Assembly: GCA_024695465.1 (NCBI GenBank)
Contig: JAILID010000009.1
Location: forward strand, 1 to 56,000
Direction of reading: 5' to 3'
Source of the DNA: Lachnospiraceae bacterium
GTDB taxonomy: Bacteria; Bacillota; Clostridia; Lachnospirales; Lachnospiraceae
Length of the DNA stretch: 56,000 bases
The notes under the pieces: model-generated
What the model saw: the letters and a program-made list of their open reading frames with translations, nothing else
Told to the model about the DNA's origin: nothing
Database searches by the model: none
Program-made: the position numbers and the translations under genes
Part shown: one piece after another, positions 33,963 through 43,408 of the stretch
Numbering within the stretch: position 1 is the stretch's first letter
Layout: every line of letters begins with the position of its first letter

Positions 33963-33992
33963 AAAAAAAGGCCGCCTTTCGGCGGCCTTTTT
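33963..33992. terminator. Bidirectional terminator between the HPr-like gene and the GNAT gene
   Basis: GGCCGCC/GGCGGCC stem with a TTTC loop, flanked by A-run 33963-33969 and T-run 33988-33992, so it has a U-tract in both directions. It serves the two converging genes and overlaps the stop codon of the minus-strand one. Confidence 0.9.
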
Positions 33993-34753
33993 CAGAAGGG
34001 TCCTACGCGGAACCAGTCGGCGTAAGCTGAGCGGAAGCCTGTTTTTCGATACAGCGCCTTAGCCGGCGCGTTGTCGGCAACAACCTGGAGATAGGCTTTT
34101 TTCGCTCCGGCCCGCGCTCCTTCAAAGAGAAGAGTTTTCAGGATTGCTTCCGCAAGTCCCCTGCGTCTCAGGCTTTCCCGGACATGGATGGCGTAGATGC
34201 CGATAAAATCCCTGTCCAGGATCCCGAGTCCGCTGGCGCCTGCGCTGCCATCGGGAAGACGGGCGGATACCGCGATTTCGTCCATGGGTATGGCGGCGTA
34301 CATTCCGGGAACGATTTTTTTATGAACGGGATCAGAGGTCCCTTTGAGACTGAAAAGGCCGTCGATCCATGAAGGGCTGACTCTTCGCTCAATGGTCAGG
34401 GGGATGAATGCGGCAGGCGGCTTCCTGACGCCGCAGACGTTGATCTCGGCGACCATGTTGATGACGCGGTGCTCGATGCGGTAGCCTCTCCGGTCGAGAA
34501 GCAGGTCGAGGGCCGGATCGGTTATGGGACTGATTTTGAAAATGCAGGGCGTCCTCCAACGGTCGTAAATCCGCTCGCAGAACGGTACTTTTTCTTCAAG
34601 AGGGAGGATGGAGGCGCCGATCTGCTCGACGCAGTTGGTGCGGTGGGTATAGAAGGCTGAGTAGCGGAGAATCCAGCCATCGTAAACCTGCATCTGGAAT
34701 GATGGCCATGCGTTTAAAGAAAGATCTTCAATGGTTTTAATATCTGTTTTCAT
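33992..34753 (-). CDS. GNAT-family N-acetyltransferase
   Basis: 253 aa. The C-terminal GNAT domain has the acetyl-CoA pyrophosphate loop RRRGLAEAIL (Q/RxxGxG/A type) after IGIYAIHV, and the final AYLQVVADNAPAKALYRKTGFRS block (beta-alpha with Asn and Tyr) typical of the superfamily. The N-terminal half (DGWILRYS..HRTNCV, then FKISP) is a second, degenerate GNAT-like lobe as in tandem-domain acetyltransferases. Substrate unknown. Transcribed alone, from a divergent intergenic region shared with the next gene. Confidence 0.85.
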   Translation of the reverse strand: MKTDIKTIEDLSLNAWPSFQMQVYDGWILRYSAFYTHRTNCVEQIGASILPLEEKVPFCERIYDRWRTPCIFKISPITDPALDLLLDRRGYRIEHRVINMVAEINVCGVRKPPAAFIPLTIERRVSPSWIDGLFSLKGTSDPVHKKIVPGMYAAIPMDEIAVSARLPDGSAGASGLGILDRDFIGIYAIHVRESLRRRGLAEAILKTLLFEGARAGAKKAYLQVVADNAPAKALYRKTGFRSAYADWFRVGPF

Positions 34754-34801
34754 GCAGATATTATATAAAAAATAAAATCATTAAGCAAGTGCTAAAAAGT
34801 A

Positions 34802-34830
34802 TGTACAGAAATCTAAAAAAATGATAAAAT
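34802..34830 (+). promoter_or_regulatory. Candidate promoter of the pseudo-signal-peptidase gene
   Basis: TGTACA at 34802-34807, 17 bases, TAAAAT at 34825-34830 with an extended TGA before it. The transcript would have a ~105-nt AT-rich leader to ATG 34944. Confidence 0.5.
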
Positions 34831-34943
34831 GAAAAAGTAAGTTATCTGCAGCGGCGAAAATATAGTGTGCTGCGAGATTTTCATTTTAAAGTAAATGAGT
34901 AAAAAGCGTTTGTTTTAATCTTTAGAGGCAGGGGGAAATTGTT

Positions 34944-36035
34944 ATGTCGAAATTTTTAAAAATGATTGTGAACCTGTTTCTCATTGCGGCAATAGTGATC
35001 GCTGTCGCGATACTTGTTCCACCGCTTATGGGTATTACGACTACAATCATTGATTCAGCAGCATTGGAAACGAATCTTCCTTTAGGATCCGTGACTTACT
35101 CGGAAGAAAAGGAAGCGCAGAGCCTTGCCTCTGGAGATAAGATTCTTAAGGAAGATGCGGATTCCACATATGCGTATATTATTGTGGAAGGCGATGCGGA
35201 CAGCGGGAAATACATGGTGATCGATCCCTCGAAGAATGATGCGGAAGATGTGCAGGAGATAACGATCAGAAATTATGTTTCCAGCGTTGTCCTGACGATA
35301 CCCTACATCGGTTATGTTATGGTCGCTATGCACAGTACGGAAGGCATGATCATTATCGGACTCGTGATACTGTTTGTCGTTATTCTGTTTATTTTATCAG
35401 AGCTGTGGAAAAAGAGAGCTGATGATGACGAGGATGAGGACGAAGAGGACGAGGAGGAAACTTCCGGGTATGAAGCGCTTTCCGATAACGGGCTTGAGAA
35501 GAAGATGAGCGTCGATATTGAGGATGGAGCCGCATTTGCTTTCGAGGAGCCCGGAATCAGGGAGAGTGTAAGGCAGATCGTTGACGAGGCTTCCGTCCTG
35601 AACGCCGCGGACTCCGGGGAAGAGGCGGAAGAGGTTCCGGCTGCCGGAGAAAACGCGCCGCTCATGCCTGAGGAGCCTGTCCGGCCGGAAGAAAAAGAAG
35701 CGGAGGAAAACGAAAAGTCTGAACAGCCCGAGCTTCCTGCGGACGGGGAAGAAATCAGGGAAGTCCGGGAACCTGCCCGGGCGGAAGAAGAGGCGCCGGA
35801 CGAATATGAACCGGAAGAGAAGAAGGAGCCGTTCGGAGCGCAGATCGAATCCGAACTGCCGCCCTATTCAGCGGAAGATATCGAGGAAGAGGAAGACGGC
35901 GACATGATCATACCGGTCGAGAGACTTACACTGGAGGAGATTGTCGAGCAGGTTAAGAGAAGCGGGGCGGAGCCTTCCGTGCGGAGAGACCCGGTTACAG
36001 GGATCGAAATTGTTGATTTAAGCGAGATTTTATAA
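34944..36035 (+). CDS. Two-TM protein with a signal-peptidase-like (SipW-type) core lacking the catalytic Ser, and a long acidic tail
   Basis: 363 aa. TM1 is about 8-30 and TM2 about 134-154. Between them, ALETNLPLGSV (40-50) aligns by eye with SMEPTxxxGSxV of type I signal peptidases, so the nucleophilic Ser position is Ala40. ASGDKI (62-67) matches the KxGDVI strand, VEGDAD the tKGDaN strand, and LTIPYIGYVM the IPYIGYL strand before the last helix of SipW/S26B enzymes. No HR-V catalytic His is visible. After TM2 comes a run of Asp/Glu (about 160-173), then ~160 acidic Pro/Glu-rich residues and a short C-terminal motif (RLTLEEIVEQVKRSG). Function unknown; a non-catalytic signal-peptidase relative is my reading. 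Confidence 0.55.
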   Translation: MSKFLKMIVNLFLIAAIVIAVAILVPPLMGITTTIIDSAALETNLPLGSVTYSEEKEAQSLASGDKILKEDADSTYAYIIVEGDADSGKYMVIDPSKNDAEDVQEITIRNYVSSVVLTIPYIGYVMVAMHSTEGMIIIGLVILFVVILFILSELWKKRADDDEDEDEEDEEETSGYEALSDNGLEKKMSVDIEDGAAFAFEEPGIRESVRQIVDEASVLNAADSGEEAEEVPAAGENAPLMPEEPVRPEEKEAEENEKSEQPELPADGEEIREVREPARAEEEAPDEYEPEEKKEPFGAQIESELPPYSAEDIEEEEDGDMIIPVERLTLEEIVEQVKRSGAEPSVRRDPVTGIEIVDLSEIL

Positions 36036-36041
36036 AGCGTA

Positions 36042-36073
36042 AAAAAAGTTCTTGCAATTGCAGGAACTTTTTT
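36042..36073 (+). terminator. Terminator nested with the S10-operon promoter
   Basis: AAAAAAGTTC (36042-36051) pairs perfectly with GAACTTTTTT (36064-36073), closing a 12-base loop. The loop contains the -35 element of the following promoter, and the T-run lies directly before the -10. Confidence 0.75.
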
Positions 36074-36080
36074 GTATAAT
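36052..36080 (+). promoter_or_regulatory. Strong sigma-A promoter of the S10-spc ribosomal operon
   Basis: TTGCAA at 36052-36057, exactly 17 bases, TATAAT at 36075-36080. Start expected about 36087, giving a ~207-nt leader to rpsJ. Confidence 0.85.
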
Positions 36081-36085
36081 ATAGA

Positions 36086-36293
36086 ACGCTGTGACATGAT
36101 AGCTTTGAAGCGTGAAGTTGCTGCACCGCGTTGCAGGTTCTCCGTGGAGCGAATGTCATGTAAGGATACTGGCGACAAGTCACTGTGCAGAGAAGATCCG
36201 TTTTGGATGCGTGTGTAAAAAAGAAACACACGGGAATGTGTACAGTCACTGCTTGTCGTACTCGTCAAAGTGCGAAAAGGAGGGACTTTTTTT
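36086..36293 (+). promoter_or_regulatory. Structured leader RNA of the S10 operon
   Basis: Two domains can be paired by eye. Domain one is closed by TGACAT (36092-36097) with ATGTCA (36153-36158), enclosing a GC-rich stem. Domain two is closed by CGACAAG (36173-36179) with CTTGTCG (36252-36258), and holds hairpins ATCC/GGAT (36196-36208) and GTGTGT/ACACAC (36211-36231), a three-way or larger junction. AAAAGGAGGG of rpsJ follows at 36275-36284. Ribosomal-protein leaders of this size usually mediate autoregulation; which protein binds is unknown here. Confidence 0.6.
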
Positions 36294-36611
36294 ATGGCAA
36301 GTCAGGTTATGAGAATCACTCTCAAGGCTTACGACCACACGCTTGTGGACGCGTCAGCCGCTAAAATCATCGACACTGTAAAGAAAAGCGGGGCTGCCGT
36401 CAGCGGACCGGTGCCGCTTCCTACGAAAAAGGAAGTGGTAACGATTCTGCGCGCGGTTCATAAATACAAAGACTCGCGGGAACAATTTGAGCAGAGGACC
36501 CATAAGAGACTCATCGATATCATTTCTCCTACCCAGAAGGTAGTCGATTCCCTGAGCCATCTTGAGATGCCTGCCGGAGTCTACATCGACATCAAGATGA
36601 AGACAAGGTAA
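36294..36611 (+). CDS. rpsJ: 30S ribosomal protein S10
   Basis: 105 aa from ATG 36294; the in-frame extension to 36270 lies in the leader and includes the Shine-Dalgarno itself, so it is rejected. [21 protein letters not shown] and the [32 protein letters not shown]-type core loop are diagnostic. S10 is a head protein of the 30S subunit and part of the NusB/S10 antitermination complex. It is the first gene of the S10 operon, with the typical rpsJ-rplC-rplD-rplW-rplB order. Confidence 0.98.
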   Translation: MASQVMRITLKAYDHTLVDASAAKIIDTVKKSGAAVSGPVPLPTKKEVVTILRAVHKYKDSREQFEQRTHKRLIDIISPTQKVVDSLSHLEMPAGVYIDIKMKTR

Positions 36612-36663
36612 GGCCGCATTAGTATGATTGCTGCAAGTGCAATCCGCTGTAAGGAGGAAAAAA

Positions 36664-37296
36664 ATGAAGAAAGCAATACTTGCAAGAAAAGTCGGCATGA
36701 CTCAGGTCTTTGCTGACAACGGTGTGGTTACGCCGGTAACTGTCCTTCTGGCAGGACCCTGCGTGGTTACCCAGGTGAAAAATGCGGAGAAGGACGGCTA
36801 TGAGGCTGTTCAGGTCGGCTACGGCGATATCCGCGAAAAACTCGTTTCAAAGGGCGTTAAGGGCGTGTATGACAAGGCCGGCGTTTCAGCGAAGCGCTTC
36901 AGCCGGGAATTCCGTTTTGAGAACGCCGCCGATTATAAGGTGGGCGACGAGATCAAGGCTGACATCTTTGCTGTCGGCGATCACATTGACGCGACAGCTG
37001 TTTCAAAGGGCAAGGGCTTCCAGGGCACCATCAAGCGTCTTGGCCAGCACAGAGGCCCGATGAAGCATGGTTCCAAATTCCATCGTCATGCCGGATCGAA
37101 CGGAACATCCTCGGATCCGAGCCGTGTGTACAAGGGAAAAGGCATGCCGGGCCAGATGGGCAGCAAGCGCGTGACGATTCAGAACCTTGAGATCGTCCGC
37201 GTTGACGCCGAGAAGAACCTGATTCTTGTGAAGGGCGCGGTTCCGGGTCCCAGGAAATGTCTTGTAACGATTAAAGAAACAGTTAAGACGAAGTAA
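36664..37296 (+). CDS. rplC: 50S ribosomal protein L3
   Basis: 210 aa from ATG 36664 (AAGGAGG at 36651-36657; the upstream in-frame start at 36628 has none). The N-terminus [13 protein letters not shown], the central [26 protein letters not shown] loop that reaches the peptidyl-transferase centre, and [18 protein letters not shown] are all present. L3 is an early assembly protein of the large subunit. Confidence 0.98.
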   Translation: MKKAILARKVGMTQVFADNGVVTPVTVLLAGPCVVTQVKNAEKDGYEAVQVGYGDIREKLVSKGVKGVYDKAGVSAKRFSREFRFENAADYKVGDEIKADIFAVGDHIDATAVSKGKGFQGTIKRLGQHRGPMKHGSKFHRHAGSNGTSSDPSRVYKGKGMPGQMGSKRVTIQNLEIVRVDAEKNLILVKGAVPGPRKCLVTIKETVKTK

Positions 37297-37317
37297 CAAA
37301 GAGGAGGACGATTCGAG

Positions 37318-37938
37318 ATGGCTAACGTATCATTATATAATATGGATGGCCAGGAAATCGGAACGATGGAAGTGGCGGACAGTGTCTTTGCCGCTCCGAT
37401 CAAAGAGAACCTGGTACATCTTTCTGTCGTACAGCATCTGGCAGCGCTTCGCCAGGGTACGCAGAAGGCCAAGACCCGCTCTGAAGTTTCAGGCGGAGGC
37501 AGAAAGCCGTGGAGACAGAAAGGAACCGGCCATGCGAGACAGGGATCGACCAGATCTCCGCAGTGGACTCATGGCGGCGTTGTCTTTGCGCCGACGCCGA
37601 GAAGCTACAAGATCAACATGAACTCCAAGGAGAAGAAGGCTGCACTTAAGTCCGTTCTCACTTCAAAGCTCAACGAGGGAAAGCTGGTCGTCGTGGACAA
37701 GCTGACAATGGATGCTCCGGCGACGAAAACCTTCGTGAAAGTCATGAAGAATCTTGGAGCTGAGAAAGCTTATGTCGTAACTGCAGGAAGCGACAGGAAC
37801 GTGTTCCTTTCCGCCAGAAACCTGAAGGACATCAGACTTTCCAACGCCGGGACGCTTTGCGTTTACGATATTCTTAAATACAATAAGCTGGTCCTTACGC
37901 AGGATGCAGTGAAGGCGATCGAGGAGGTGTTTGCATAA
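37318..37938 (+). CDS. rplD: 50S ribosomal protein L4
   Basis: 206 aa. The loop that lines the exit tunnel is visible as [24 protein letters not shown], followed by [16 protein letters not shown]4 binds 23S rRNA early in assembly; in E. coli it also represses the S10 operon through the leader and Rho/NusA, but whether it does so here is unknown. Stop overlaps the rplW start (TAATG). Confidence 0.98.
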   Translation: MANVSLYNMDGQEIGTMEVADSVFAAPIKENLVHLSVVQHLAALRQGTQKAKTRSEVSGGGRKPWRQKGTGHARQGSTRSPQWTHGGVVFAPTPRSYKINMNSKEKKAALKSVLTSKLNEGKLVVVDKLTMDAPATKTFVKVMKNLGAEKAYVVTAGSDRNVFLSARNLKDIRLSNAGTLCVYDILKYNKLVLTQDAVKAIEEVFA

Positions 37939-38237
37939 TGGCAGATTTGAAATATTATGACGTTATTTTGAAACCGGTCGTCACAGAAAAGAGCATGAAC
38001 GAGATGGCGGATAAGAAGTATACCTTCTATGTCCACACGGACGCAACCAAGACCCAGGTCAAAGATGCTGTCGAGAAAATGTTCGAAGGAACCAAGGTCA
38101 GGAAAGTGAATACCATGAACCTTGAGGGCAAGACCAAAAGGCGCGGAATGACATTCGGCAAGACTGCGGCGAGAAAGAAAGCAATCGTCTATCTTACCGA
38201 GGACAGCAAGGATATCGAGCTTTTCGGAAGCCTCTGA
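37938..38237 (+). CDS. rplW: 50S ribosomal protein L23
   Basis: 99 aa, with [16 protein letters not shown] at the N-terminus and the extended loop [25 protein letters not shown]23 sits at the tunnel exit and is the docking site for trigger factor, SRP and the translocon. Its start overlaps rplD. The 92-base spacer to rplB contains two hairpins: GCGTCC/GGACGC (38253-38268) and ACGCGCC/GGCGCGT (about 38280-38304). Confidence 0.97.
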   Translation: MADLKYYDVILKPVVTEKSMNEMADKKYTFYVHTDATKTQVKDAVEKMFEGTKVRKVNTMNLEGKTKRRGMTFGKTAARKKAIVYLTEDSKDIELFGSL

Positions 38238-38329
38238 TGAGAAGCGCCGGCTGCGTCCGCAAGGACGCGCCAAACTATACGCGCCGATAAAAAAAGGGCG
38301 CGTGACAAGAATAAAGGAGATAAACTGAC

Positions 38330-39178
38330 ATGGGTATTAAGAATTTTAAGCCGTATACCCCGTCAAGACGACACATGACGGGTTCCGATTTCTCCGAAAT
38401 TACGGCTAAGAAGCCGGAGAAGTCTCTTACCGAGTCCCTCAAGAAAACATCGGGACGGAACAATCAGGGCAAGATCACCAGCCGTCATCGCGGAGGCGGA
38501 GCCAGAAGGAAATACAGAATCATTGACTTCCGGAGAAACAAAAAAGATGGTATTCCGGCTGTTGTCAAGTCGATTGAATACGATCCGAACCGTACAGCGA
38601 ATATCGCCCTTATCTGCTATGCAGACGGCGAGAAAGCATACATTATCGCGCCCCAGGACCTTAAAGTCGGAGATAAGCTGATGAGTGGTCCACATGCTGA
38701 AGTGCATGTCGGAAACTGCCTGCCGCTTTCCGCAATTCCTGTCGGTACGCTTGTTCACAATGTTGAGCTCTTCCCCGGCAAGGGAGGACAGATGGTCAGA
38801 GCGGCCGGAAACGCAGCGCAGCTCATGGCGAAAGAAGGCAAGTACGCAACGCTTCGTCTTCCTTCCGGTGAGATGAGAATGGTTCCGATTGAGTGCCGCG
38901 CTACGATCGGCGTCGTCGGCAACGGCGATCACAACCTGATCAATATCGGCAAGGCCGGCCGGAAGAGACATATGGGTATCCGCCCGCATGTCAGAGGTTC
39001 GGTCATGAACCCGAATGACCATCCGCACGGCGGCGGTGAAGGCAGGGCTCCGGTCGGACGTCCGGGTCCGTCTACGCCTTGGGGCAAGCCGGCTCTTGGT
39101 TATAAGACCAGAAAGCATAAAAAGCAGTCGAACAAGCTGATCGTAAGAAGAAGAAACGGCAAAGGTTCTTCTAGGTAA
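38330..39178 (+). CDS. rplB: 50S ribosomal protein L2
   Basis: 282 aa, standard length. The N-terminal [11 protein letters not shown], the [22 protein letters not shown] stretch, and the C-terminal catalytic-centre-proximal [18 protein letters not shown] with the conserved His are all present. L2 is required for subunit association and peptidyl-transferase integrity. AAAGGAG lies before the ATG. Confidence 0.98.
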   Translation: MGIKNFKPYTPSRRHMTGSDFSEITAKKPEKSLTESLKKTSGRNNQGKITSRHRGGGARRKYRIIDFRRNKKDGIPAVVKSIEYDPNRTANIALICYADGEKAYIIAPQDLKVGDKLMSGPHAEVHVGNCLPLSAIPVGTLVHNVELFPGKGGQMVRAAGNAAQLMAKEGKYATLRLPSGEMRMVPIECRATIGVVGNGDHNLINIGKAGRKRHMGIRPHVRGSVMNPNDHPHGGGEGRAPVGRPGPSTPWGKPALGYKTRKHKKQSNKLIVRRRNGKGSSR

Positions 39179-39192
39179 GGAGGTAAAGGAAA

Positions 39193-39468
39193 ATGGCACG
39201 TTCATTAAAGAAAGGGCCGTTCGCTGACGCGCATCTGCTTAAGAAGGTAGACGCGCTCAACGCATCCGGCGATAAGGCTGTTATCAAGACATGGTCACGC
39301 CGCTCCACGATCTTCCCGAGCTTTGTGGGACATACTTTTGCCGTACATGACGGCAGAAAGCACGTTCCGGTTTATGTGACGGAAGATATGGTAGGACATA
39401 AGCTCGGAGAGTTTGTAGCGACACGCACCTATCGCGGCCACGGCAATACCGAGAAAAAGTCAAGGTAA
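39193..39468 (+). CDS. rpsS: 30S ribosomal protein S19
   Basis: 91 aa: [18 protein letters not shown] at the start, [28 protein letters not shown] in the centre and [14 protein letters not shown] near the end. S19 contacts S13 in the 30S head near the A site. AAGGAGG overlaps the end of rplB. Confidence 0.98.
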   Translation: MARSLKKGPFADAHLLKKVDALNASGDKAVIKTWSRRSTIFPSFVGHTFAVHDGRKHVPVYVTEDMVGHKLGEFVATRTYRGHGNTEKKSR

Positions 39469-39498
39469 GGCCGGGGGCAGATCGAAAGGAGAGTATTC

Positions 39499-39888
39499 AT
39501 GGCTAAAGGACATAGATCCCAAATCAAAAGGGAGAGAAATGAAGTAAACAGAGAAAAAAGGCCGTCCGCAAAGGTCTCCTATGCCAGGATGTCTGTTCAG
39601 AAGGCCGGCTTCGTTCTCGATGCAATCCGCGGAAAGGATGTGGAGACAGCACTTGGAATCCTTACCTACAGCCCGCGTTACGCGTCAAGCGTTATCAGGA
39701 AGCTGTTGGAGTCCGCTGTCGCCAATGCCGAGAATAACAACGGCATGAACCGCGCGAATCTTTATGTAGCAGAGTGCTACGCGGGAAGAGCATCGACAAT
39801 GAAGAGAATCCAGCCGAGGGCACAGGGCCGCGCTTACAGGATTCTGAAGCGCAACAGCCACATCACCGTAGTGCTGGACGAGAAGTAA
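39499..39888 (+). CDS. rplV: 50S ribosomal protein L22
   Basis: 129 aa. The N-terminus is slightly extended and basic (GHRSQIKRERNEVNREKRPSA); the body has KVSYARMSVQKAGFVLDAIRGKDVETAL and the tunnel-lining beta-hairpin ending in RIQPRAQGRAYRILKRNSHITVV. This hairpin is the macrolide-resistance locus in other bacteria; no deletion is seen. Confidence 0.98.
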   Translation: MAKGHRSQIKRERNEVNREKRPSAKVSYARMSVQKAGFVLDAIRGKDVETALGILTYSPRYASSVIRKLLESAVANAENNNGMNRANLYVAECYAGRASTMKRIQPRAQGRAYRILKRNSHITVVLDEK

Positions 39889-39900
39889 AGGAGGGGCAAT

Positions 39901-40557
39901 ATGGGACAGAAAGTCAATCCGCACGGCCTTAGAGTCGGAATTATCAAGGATTGGAATTCCAAATGGTATGCAGACAAAGACTTTGCGGCAAATCTTGCTG
40001 AGGATCACAAGATTCGTGTGTTTCTGAAGAAACGTCTTTTCAGCGCCGGTATCTCGGATATCGTGATCGAGCGCGCTTCGGACCGCATTAAGGTTTCCAT
40101 CAAGACTGCCAAGCCGGGCGTTGTGATCGGCAAGGGCGGGACTGAGATCGAGAAGCTCCGCGCGGAACTTACAAAGATGCTTGGACGCCGCGTGATTCTT
40201 GACATCAGGGAGATCAAGCAGCCGGATTGCGACGCTCAGCTCGTTGCTGAGAACATTGCTCTTCAGCTTGAGAACCGTATTTCTTTCCGCCGCGCGATGA
40301 AGTCAACCATGCAGAGAACCATGCGGGCCGGCGCGAAGGGAATCAAGACCAGCGTTTCCGGACGTCTCGGAGGCGCGGACATGGCCCGTAAGGAGACCTA
40401 TAACGAAGGAACCATTCCGCTTCAGACACTCCGCGCCGATATTGATTACGGCTTTGCGGAGGCTGATACCACTTATGGCAAGGTCGGCGTAAAGGCTTGG
40501 ATCTATAAGGGCGAGGTGCTTCCCCAGAAGGGACACAAGGAAGGGAGTGATCAGTAA
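39901..40557 (+). CDS. rpsC: 30S ribosomal protein S3
   Basis: 218 aa: [23 protein letters not shown] at the N-terminus, a KH domain with [14 protein letters not shown], and the C-terminal domain with [32 protein letters not shown]3 lines the mRNA entry channel and has helicase activity with S4. The stop overlaps the rplP start. Confidence 0.98.
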   Translation: MGQKVNPHGLRVGIIKDWNSKWYADKDFAANLAEDHKIRVFLKKRLFSAGISDIVIERASDRIKVSIKTAKPGVVIGKGGTEIEKLRAELTKMLGRRVILDIREIKQPDCDAQLVAENIALQLENRISFRRAMKSTMQRTMRAGAKGIKTSVSGRLGGADMARKETYNEGTIPLQTLRADIDYGFAEADTTYGKVGVKAWIYKGEVLPQKGHKEGSDQ

Positions 40558-41018
40558 TGTTAATGCCGAAAAGAGTTAAACGGAGAAAACAGTTCCGTGG
40601 TTCCATGAGGGGCAAGCCCACCAGGGGAACCCGCGTGACGCGCGGCGAGTTCGCGCTTGTTGCTACGGAACCGTGCTGGATCAAATCCAACCAGATCGAG
40701 GCAGCCCGTGTTGCCCTCACTCGTTACCTTAAGCGTGGCGGAAAGGTCTGGATCGATATTTTCCCGGATAAGCCGGTCACAGCGAAGCCTGCTGAGACTC
40801 GTATGGGTTCCGGAAAAGGTTCAGTTGAATACTGGGTAGCTGTTGTCAAGCCGGGGCGTGTCCTTTTCGAGGTTGCAGGCGTTGCTGAGGCTGATGCGAG
40901 AGAAGCTCTCCGTCTTGCCATGCACAAGCTCCCCTGCACCTGCAAGATTTATTCCCGTGAGCAGGTTAACGGCGTGGAAGAGGCTGCACCGGAGAAAGAA
41001 GGCGGTGACGAGGAATGA
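40557..41018 (+). CDS. rplP: 50S ribosomal protein L16
   Basis: 153 aa starting [15 protein letters not shown] (ATG 40557, in a TAATG overlap with rpsC; GGGAG about 9 bases upstream). [45 protein letters not shown]-type and [11 protein letters not shown] segments are diagnostic. A short acidic tail ([13 protein letters not shown]) extends beyond the usual ~144 residues. L16 organises the A-site tRNA elbow region. Confidence 0.98.
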   Translation: MLMPKRVKRRKQFRGSMRGKPTRGTRVTRGEFALVATEPCWIKSNQIEAARVALTRYLKRGGKVWIDIFPDKPVTAKPAETRMGSGKGSVEYWVAVVKPGRVLFEVAGVAEADAREALRLAMHKLPCTCKIYSREQVNGVEEAAPEKEGGDEE

Positions 41019-41221
41019 AAAGTACGAAATATTTAGAGTCTCTGCGCGGGAAAAGCGCTGCGGAGCTGAATGAGGAACTGGTATCTGCCAAAAAGGAGCT
41101 GTTCAACCTTCGGTTCCAGAATGCTACGAATCAGCTTGACAATACCGCAAGAGTCGGCGAAGTCCGCAGGAACATCGCCCGGATCCAGACCGTGATTGCC
41201 GAGAAGGTTAAGGAGGCTTAA
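41015..41221 (+). CDS. rpmC: 50S ribosomal protein L29
   Basis: 68 aa, two-helix protein with [27 protein letters not shown] and RIQTVIAEK. The ATG overlaps the rplP stop (ATGA), and the TAATG at its end overlaps the rpsQ start. L29 lies next to L23 at the tunnel exit. Confidence 0.97.
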   Translation: MKSTKYLESLRGKSAAELNEELVSAKKELFNLRFQNATNQLDNTARVGEVRRNIARIQTVIAEKVKEA

Positions 41222-41481
41222 TGATGGAAGAAAGAAATCTTAGAAAGACGCGTGTCGGCAAGGTTGTCAGCAACAAGATGGATAAGACCATTGTCGTGGC
41301 AATTGATGACCGTGTTCAGCATCCGCTTTACAAAAAGATTGTTAATAAGACCTATAAGCTGAAAGCCCATGACGAGAATAATGAGTGCAGTATCGGCGAC
41401 ACTGTAAAGGTGATGGAGACGAGACCTCTTTCCAAGGATAAGAGGTGGAGGCTTGTTGAAATCGTCGAGAAGGTGAAGTAA
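41221..41481 (+). CDS. rpsQ: 30S ribosomal protein S17
   Basis: 86 aa: [26 protein letters not shown] at the N-terminus, [33 protein letters not shown]-like OB-fold core. Two consecutive ATG codons open it (41221 and 41224); either may be used. It binds 16S rRNA early in assembly. Confidence 0.97.
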   Translation: MMEERNLRKTRVGKVVSNKMDKTIVVAIDDRVQHPLYKKIVNKTYKLKAHDENNECSIGDTVKVMETRPLSKDKRWRLVEIVEKVK

Positions 41482-41522
41482 ACTGCCTTTTTCGTCAGTT
41501 GAAATTTTAGGAGGATACAAGT

Positions 41523-41891
41523 ATGATTCAACAGGAAAGCAGACTGAGAGTCGCTGATAATACCGGAGCGAAAGAAATTCTGTGTATCCGAGTCATGGGT
41601 GGTTCGACCAGAAGATACGCCCATATCGGCGATATAATCGTCGCTGCGGTCAAAGAAGCAACACCCGGCGGCGTTGTAAAAAAAGGCGACGTTGTGAAAG
41701 CTGTTGTCGTCCGCACCGTTGACGGCGCCCGCCGTAAGGATGGTTCCTACATCCGTTTTGATGAGAATGCTGCTGTCATCATCAAGGATGACAAGACACC
41801 GAGAGGAACGCGTATTTTCGGACCCGTTGCCCGTGAGCTCAGAGAGAAGCAGTTCATGAAGATCGTTTCCCTCGCTCCGGAAGTTCTGTAA
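41523..41891 (+). CDS. rplN: 50S ribosomal protein L14
   Basis: 122 aa, exact family length. [28 protein letters not shown] and [29 protein letters not shown] are near-invariant signatures. L14 forms an intersubunit bridge and binds the RsfS silencing factor. AGGAGG precedes the ATG. Confidence 0.98.
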   Translation: MIQQESRLRVADNTGAKEILCIRVMGGSTRRYAHIGDIIVAAVKEATPGGVVKKGDVVKAVVVRTVDGARRKDGSYIRFDENAAVIIKDDKTPRGTRIFGPVARELREKQFMKIVSLAPEVL

Positions 41892-41903
41892 GGGGGTAAA
41901 GGA

Positions 41904-42215
41904 ATGGCTACACTTAAGATAAAAAAGGGTGATACCGTCCGCGTGATTGCAGGCAGGGATAAGGACAAGGAAGGAAAAGTCCTTTCAATCAACGCCGGAA
42001 AAGGTACCGTTATCGTTGAAGGCATCAACATGATTACGAAACACGAGAAGCCTTCAGCTGCGAATCAGAATGGCGGGATTGTGAACAGGGAGGCTCCGAT
42101 AAGCATTTCAAATGTTATGTACCTTCATAAGGGCCAGCCGACCAGAGTCGGGTTCCGTTTTGAGAATGATAAGAAGGTTCGTTTCGCCAAGAAGACCGGC
42201 GAGACGATCGGCTGA
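41904..42215 (+). CDS. rplX: 50S ribosomal protein L24
   Basis: 103 aa with the KOW motif ([24 protein letters not shown]) and a C-terminal part with KPTRVGF-like [24 protein letters not shown]24 is an assembly initiator for the large subunit. AGGGGG ribosome site directly upstream. Confidence 0.97.
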   Translation: MATLKIKKGDTVRVIAGRDKDKEGKVLSINAGKGTVIVEGINMITKHEKPSAANQNGGIVNREAPISISNVMYLHKGQPTRVGFRFENDKKVRFAKKTGETIG

Positions 42216-42232
42216 GGAAGGAGGAACTGATT

Positions 42233-42772
42233 TTGAGCAGACTTAAAGAGCAGTACGAAAATGAAATCGTACCGGCACTCAAGAAAAAATTTGAGTATAA
42301 AAATCCCATGGAAGTTCCGAAACTCGTGAAGATCGTCGTAAACATGGGCGTTGGCGAAGCCAAGGAGAATGTCAAGCTTCTTGATTCCGCTGTGGCGGAC
42401 ATGGAGACGATCACCGGCCAGAAAGCTGTCCGCACGAAGGCTAAGAAGTCCATTGCTAACTTCAAGCTTCGTGAAGGCATGCCGATCGGCTGCAAGGTGA
42501 CTTTGCGCGGTGAGCGGATGTATGAATTTGCGGATCGCCTGATCAATCTTTCGCTTCCGCGTGTCCGCGACTTCAGAGGGGTTAATCCGAATGCTTTTGA
42601 TGGCCGCGGAAATTACGCCCTTTCCATCAAGGAACAGCTTATTTTCCCGGAAATTGAATATGACAAGATCGATAAGGTCAGAGGCATGGACATTATCTTC
42701 GTCACGACTGCCAGGACAGACGAGGAAGCCCGCGAACTGCTGAGATTATTCAATATGCCGTTTGCTAAGTAA
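42233..42772 (+). CDS. rplE: 50S ribosomal protein L5 (TTG start)
   Basis: 179 aa. The start is TTG at 42233, supported by AAGGAGG at 42218-42224 and by the usual N-terminal length ([19 protein letters not shown]). [48 protein letters not shown] and [22 protein letters not shown] are family blocks. L5 binds 5S rRNA and contacts P-site tRNA. A TTG start in a ribosomal-protein gene may lower its initiation rate relative to neighbours. Confidence 0.97.
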   Translation: MSRLKEQYENEIVPALKKKFEYKNPMEVPKLVKIVVNMGVGEAKENVKLLDSAVADMETITGQKAVRTKAKKSIANFKLREGMPIGCKVTLRGERMYEFADRLINLSLPRVRDFRGVNPNAFDGRGNYALSIKEQLIFPEIEYDKIDKVRGMDIIFVTTARTDEEARELLRLFNMPFAK

Positions 42773-42785
42773 AGGAGATAAGATC

Positions 42786-42971
42786 GTGGCAAAGAAATCA
42801 ATGAAATTGAAACAGGCCAAGAAGCCGAAGTTCTCCACAAGAGAGTATACACGCTGCAGTATCTGCGGTCGTCCGCATTCTGTTCTTTCTAAATACGGTA
42901 TCTGCCGTATCTGCTTCCGGGAATTAGCTTATAAGGGTGAGATTCCGGGCGTCAAGAAAGCATCGTGGTAA
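42786..42971 (+). CDS. rpsZ: 30S ribosomal protein S14, zinc-binding type (GTG start)
   Basis: 61 aa from GTG 42786 (AAGGAG at 42773-42778). The short S14 form with the Cys pairs [10 protein letters not shown] and CRICF, a zinc ribbon, as in Firmicutes; the long Cys-free form is not in this cluster. It belongs to the 30S head near S3 and S10. An in-frame start upstream at 42762 lies inside rplE and is not used. Confidence 0.96.
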   Translation: MAKKSMKLKQAKKPKFSTREYTRCSICGRPHSVLSKYGICRICFRELAYKGEIPGVKKASW

Positions 42972-42997
42972 AGAACTTTAGAAAGGAGCGTCATTAC

Positions 42998-43402
42998 ATG
43001 ATTACGACGAATGATCCGATCGCGGACATGCTTACGAGAATTCGTAACGCAAATATCAGGAAGCATGACACGGTAGATATCCCTGCTTCCAGGATGAAGA
43101 TTTCCATCGCCGATATTCTTCTCGACGAGGGATATATTTCCAGATATGATCTTGTTGGAGAAGGTGTCGAAAAGGCTATCCATGTGACACTTAAGTACGG
43201 CAAGGACAAAAACGAAAAGGTCATCAGCGGTCTTAAGAGAATCTCAAGACCCGGCCTTCGTATCTATGCCGGCGCTGAAGAGCTTCCTAAGGTTCTCGGC
43301 GGTTTAGGTATTGCGATCATATCAACCAACAAGGGCGTTGTGACCGATAAGAAAGCCAGAGAGCTCGGTGTCGGCGGCGAAGTTCTTGCTTTTATCTGGT
43401 AA
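42998..43402 (+). CDS. rpsH: 30S ribosomal protein S8
   Basis: 134 aa from ATG 42998 (AAAGGAG at 42982-42988). [63 protein letters not shown] and the C-terminal GGEVLAFIW are diagnostic. S8 binds central-domain 16S rRNA and is the spc-operon repressor in E. coli. Confidence 0.98.
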   Translation: MITTNDPIADMLTRIRNANIRKHDTVDIPASRMKISIADILLDEGYISRYDLVGEGVEKAIHVTLKYGKDKNEKVISGLKRISRPGLRIYAGAEELPKVLGGLGIAIISTNKGVVTDKKARELGVGGEVLAFIW

Positions 43403-43408
43403 AATGTG

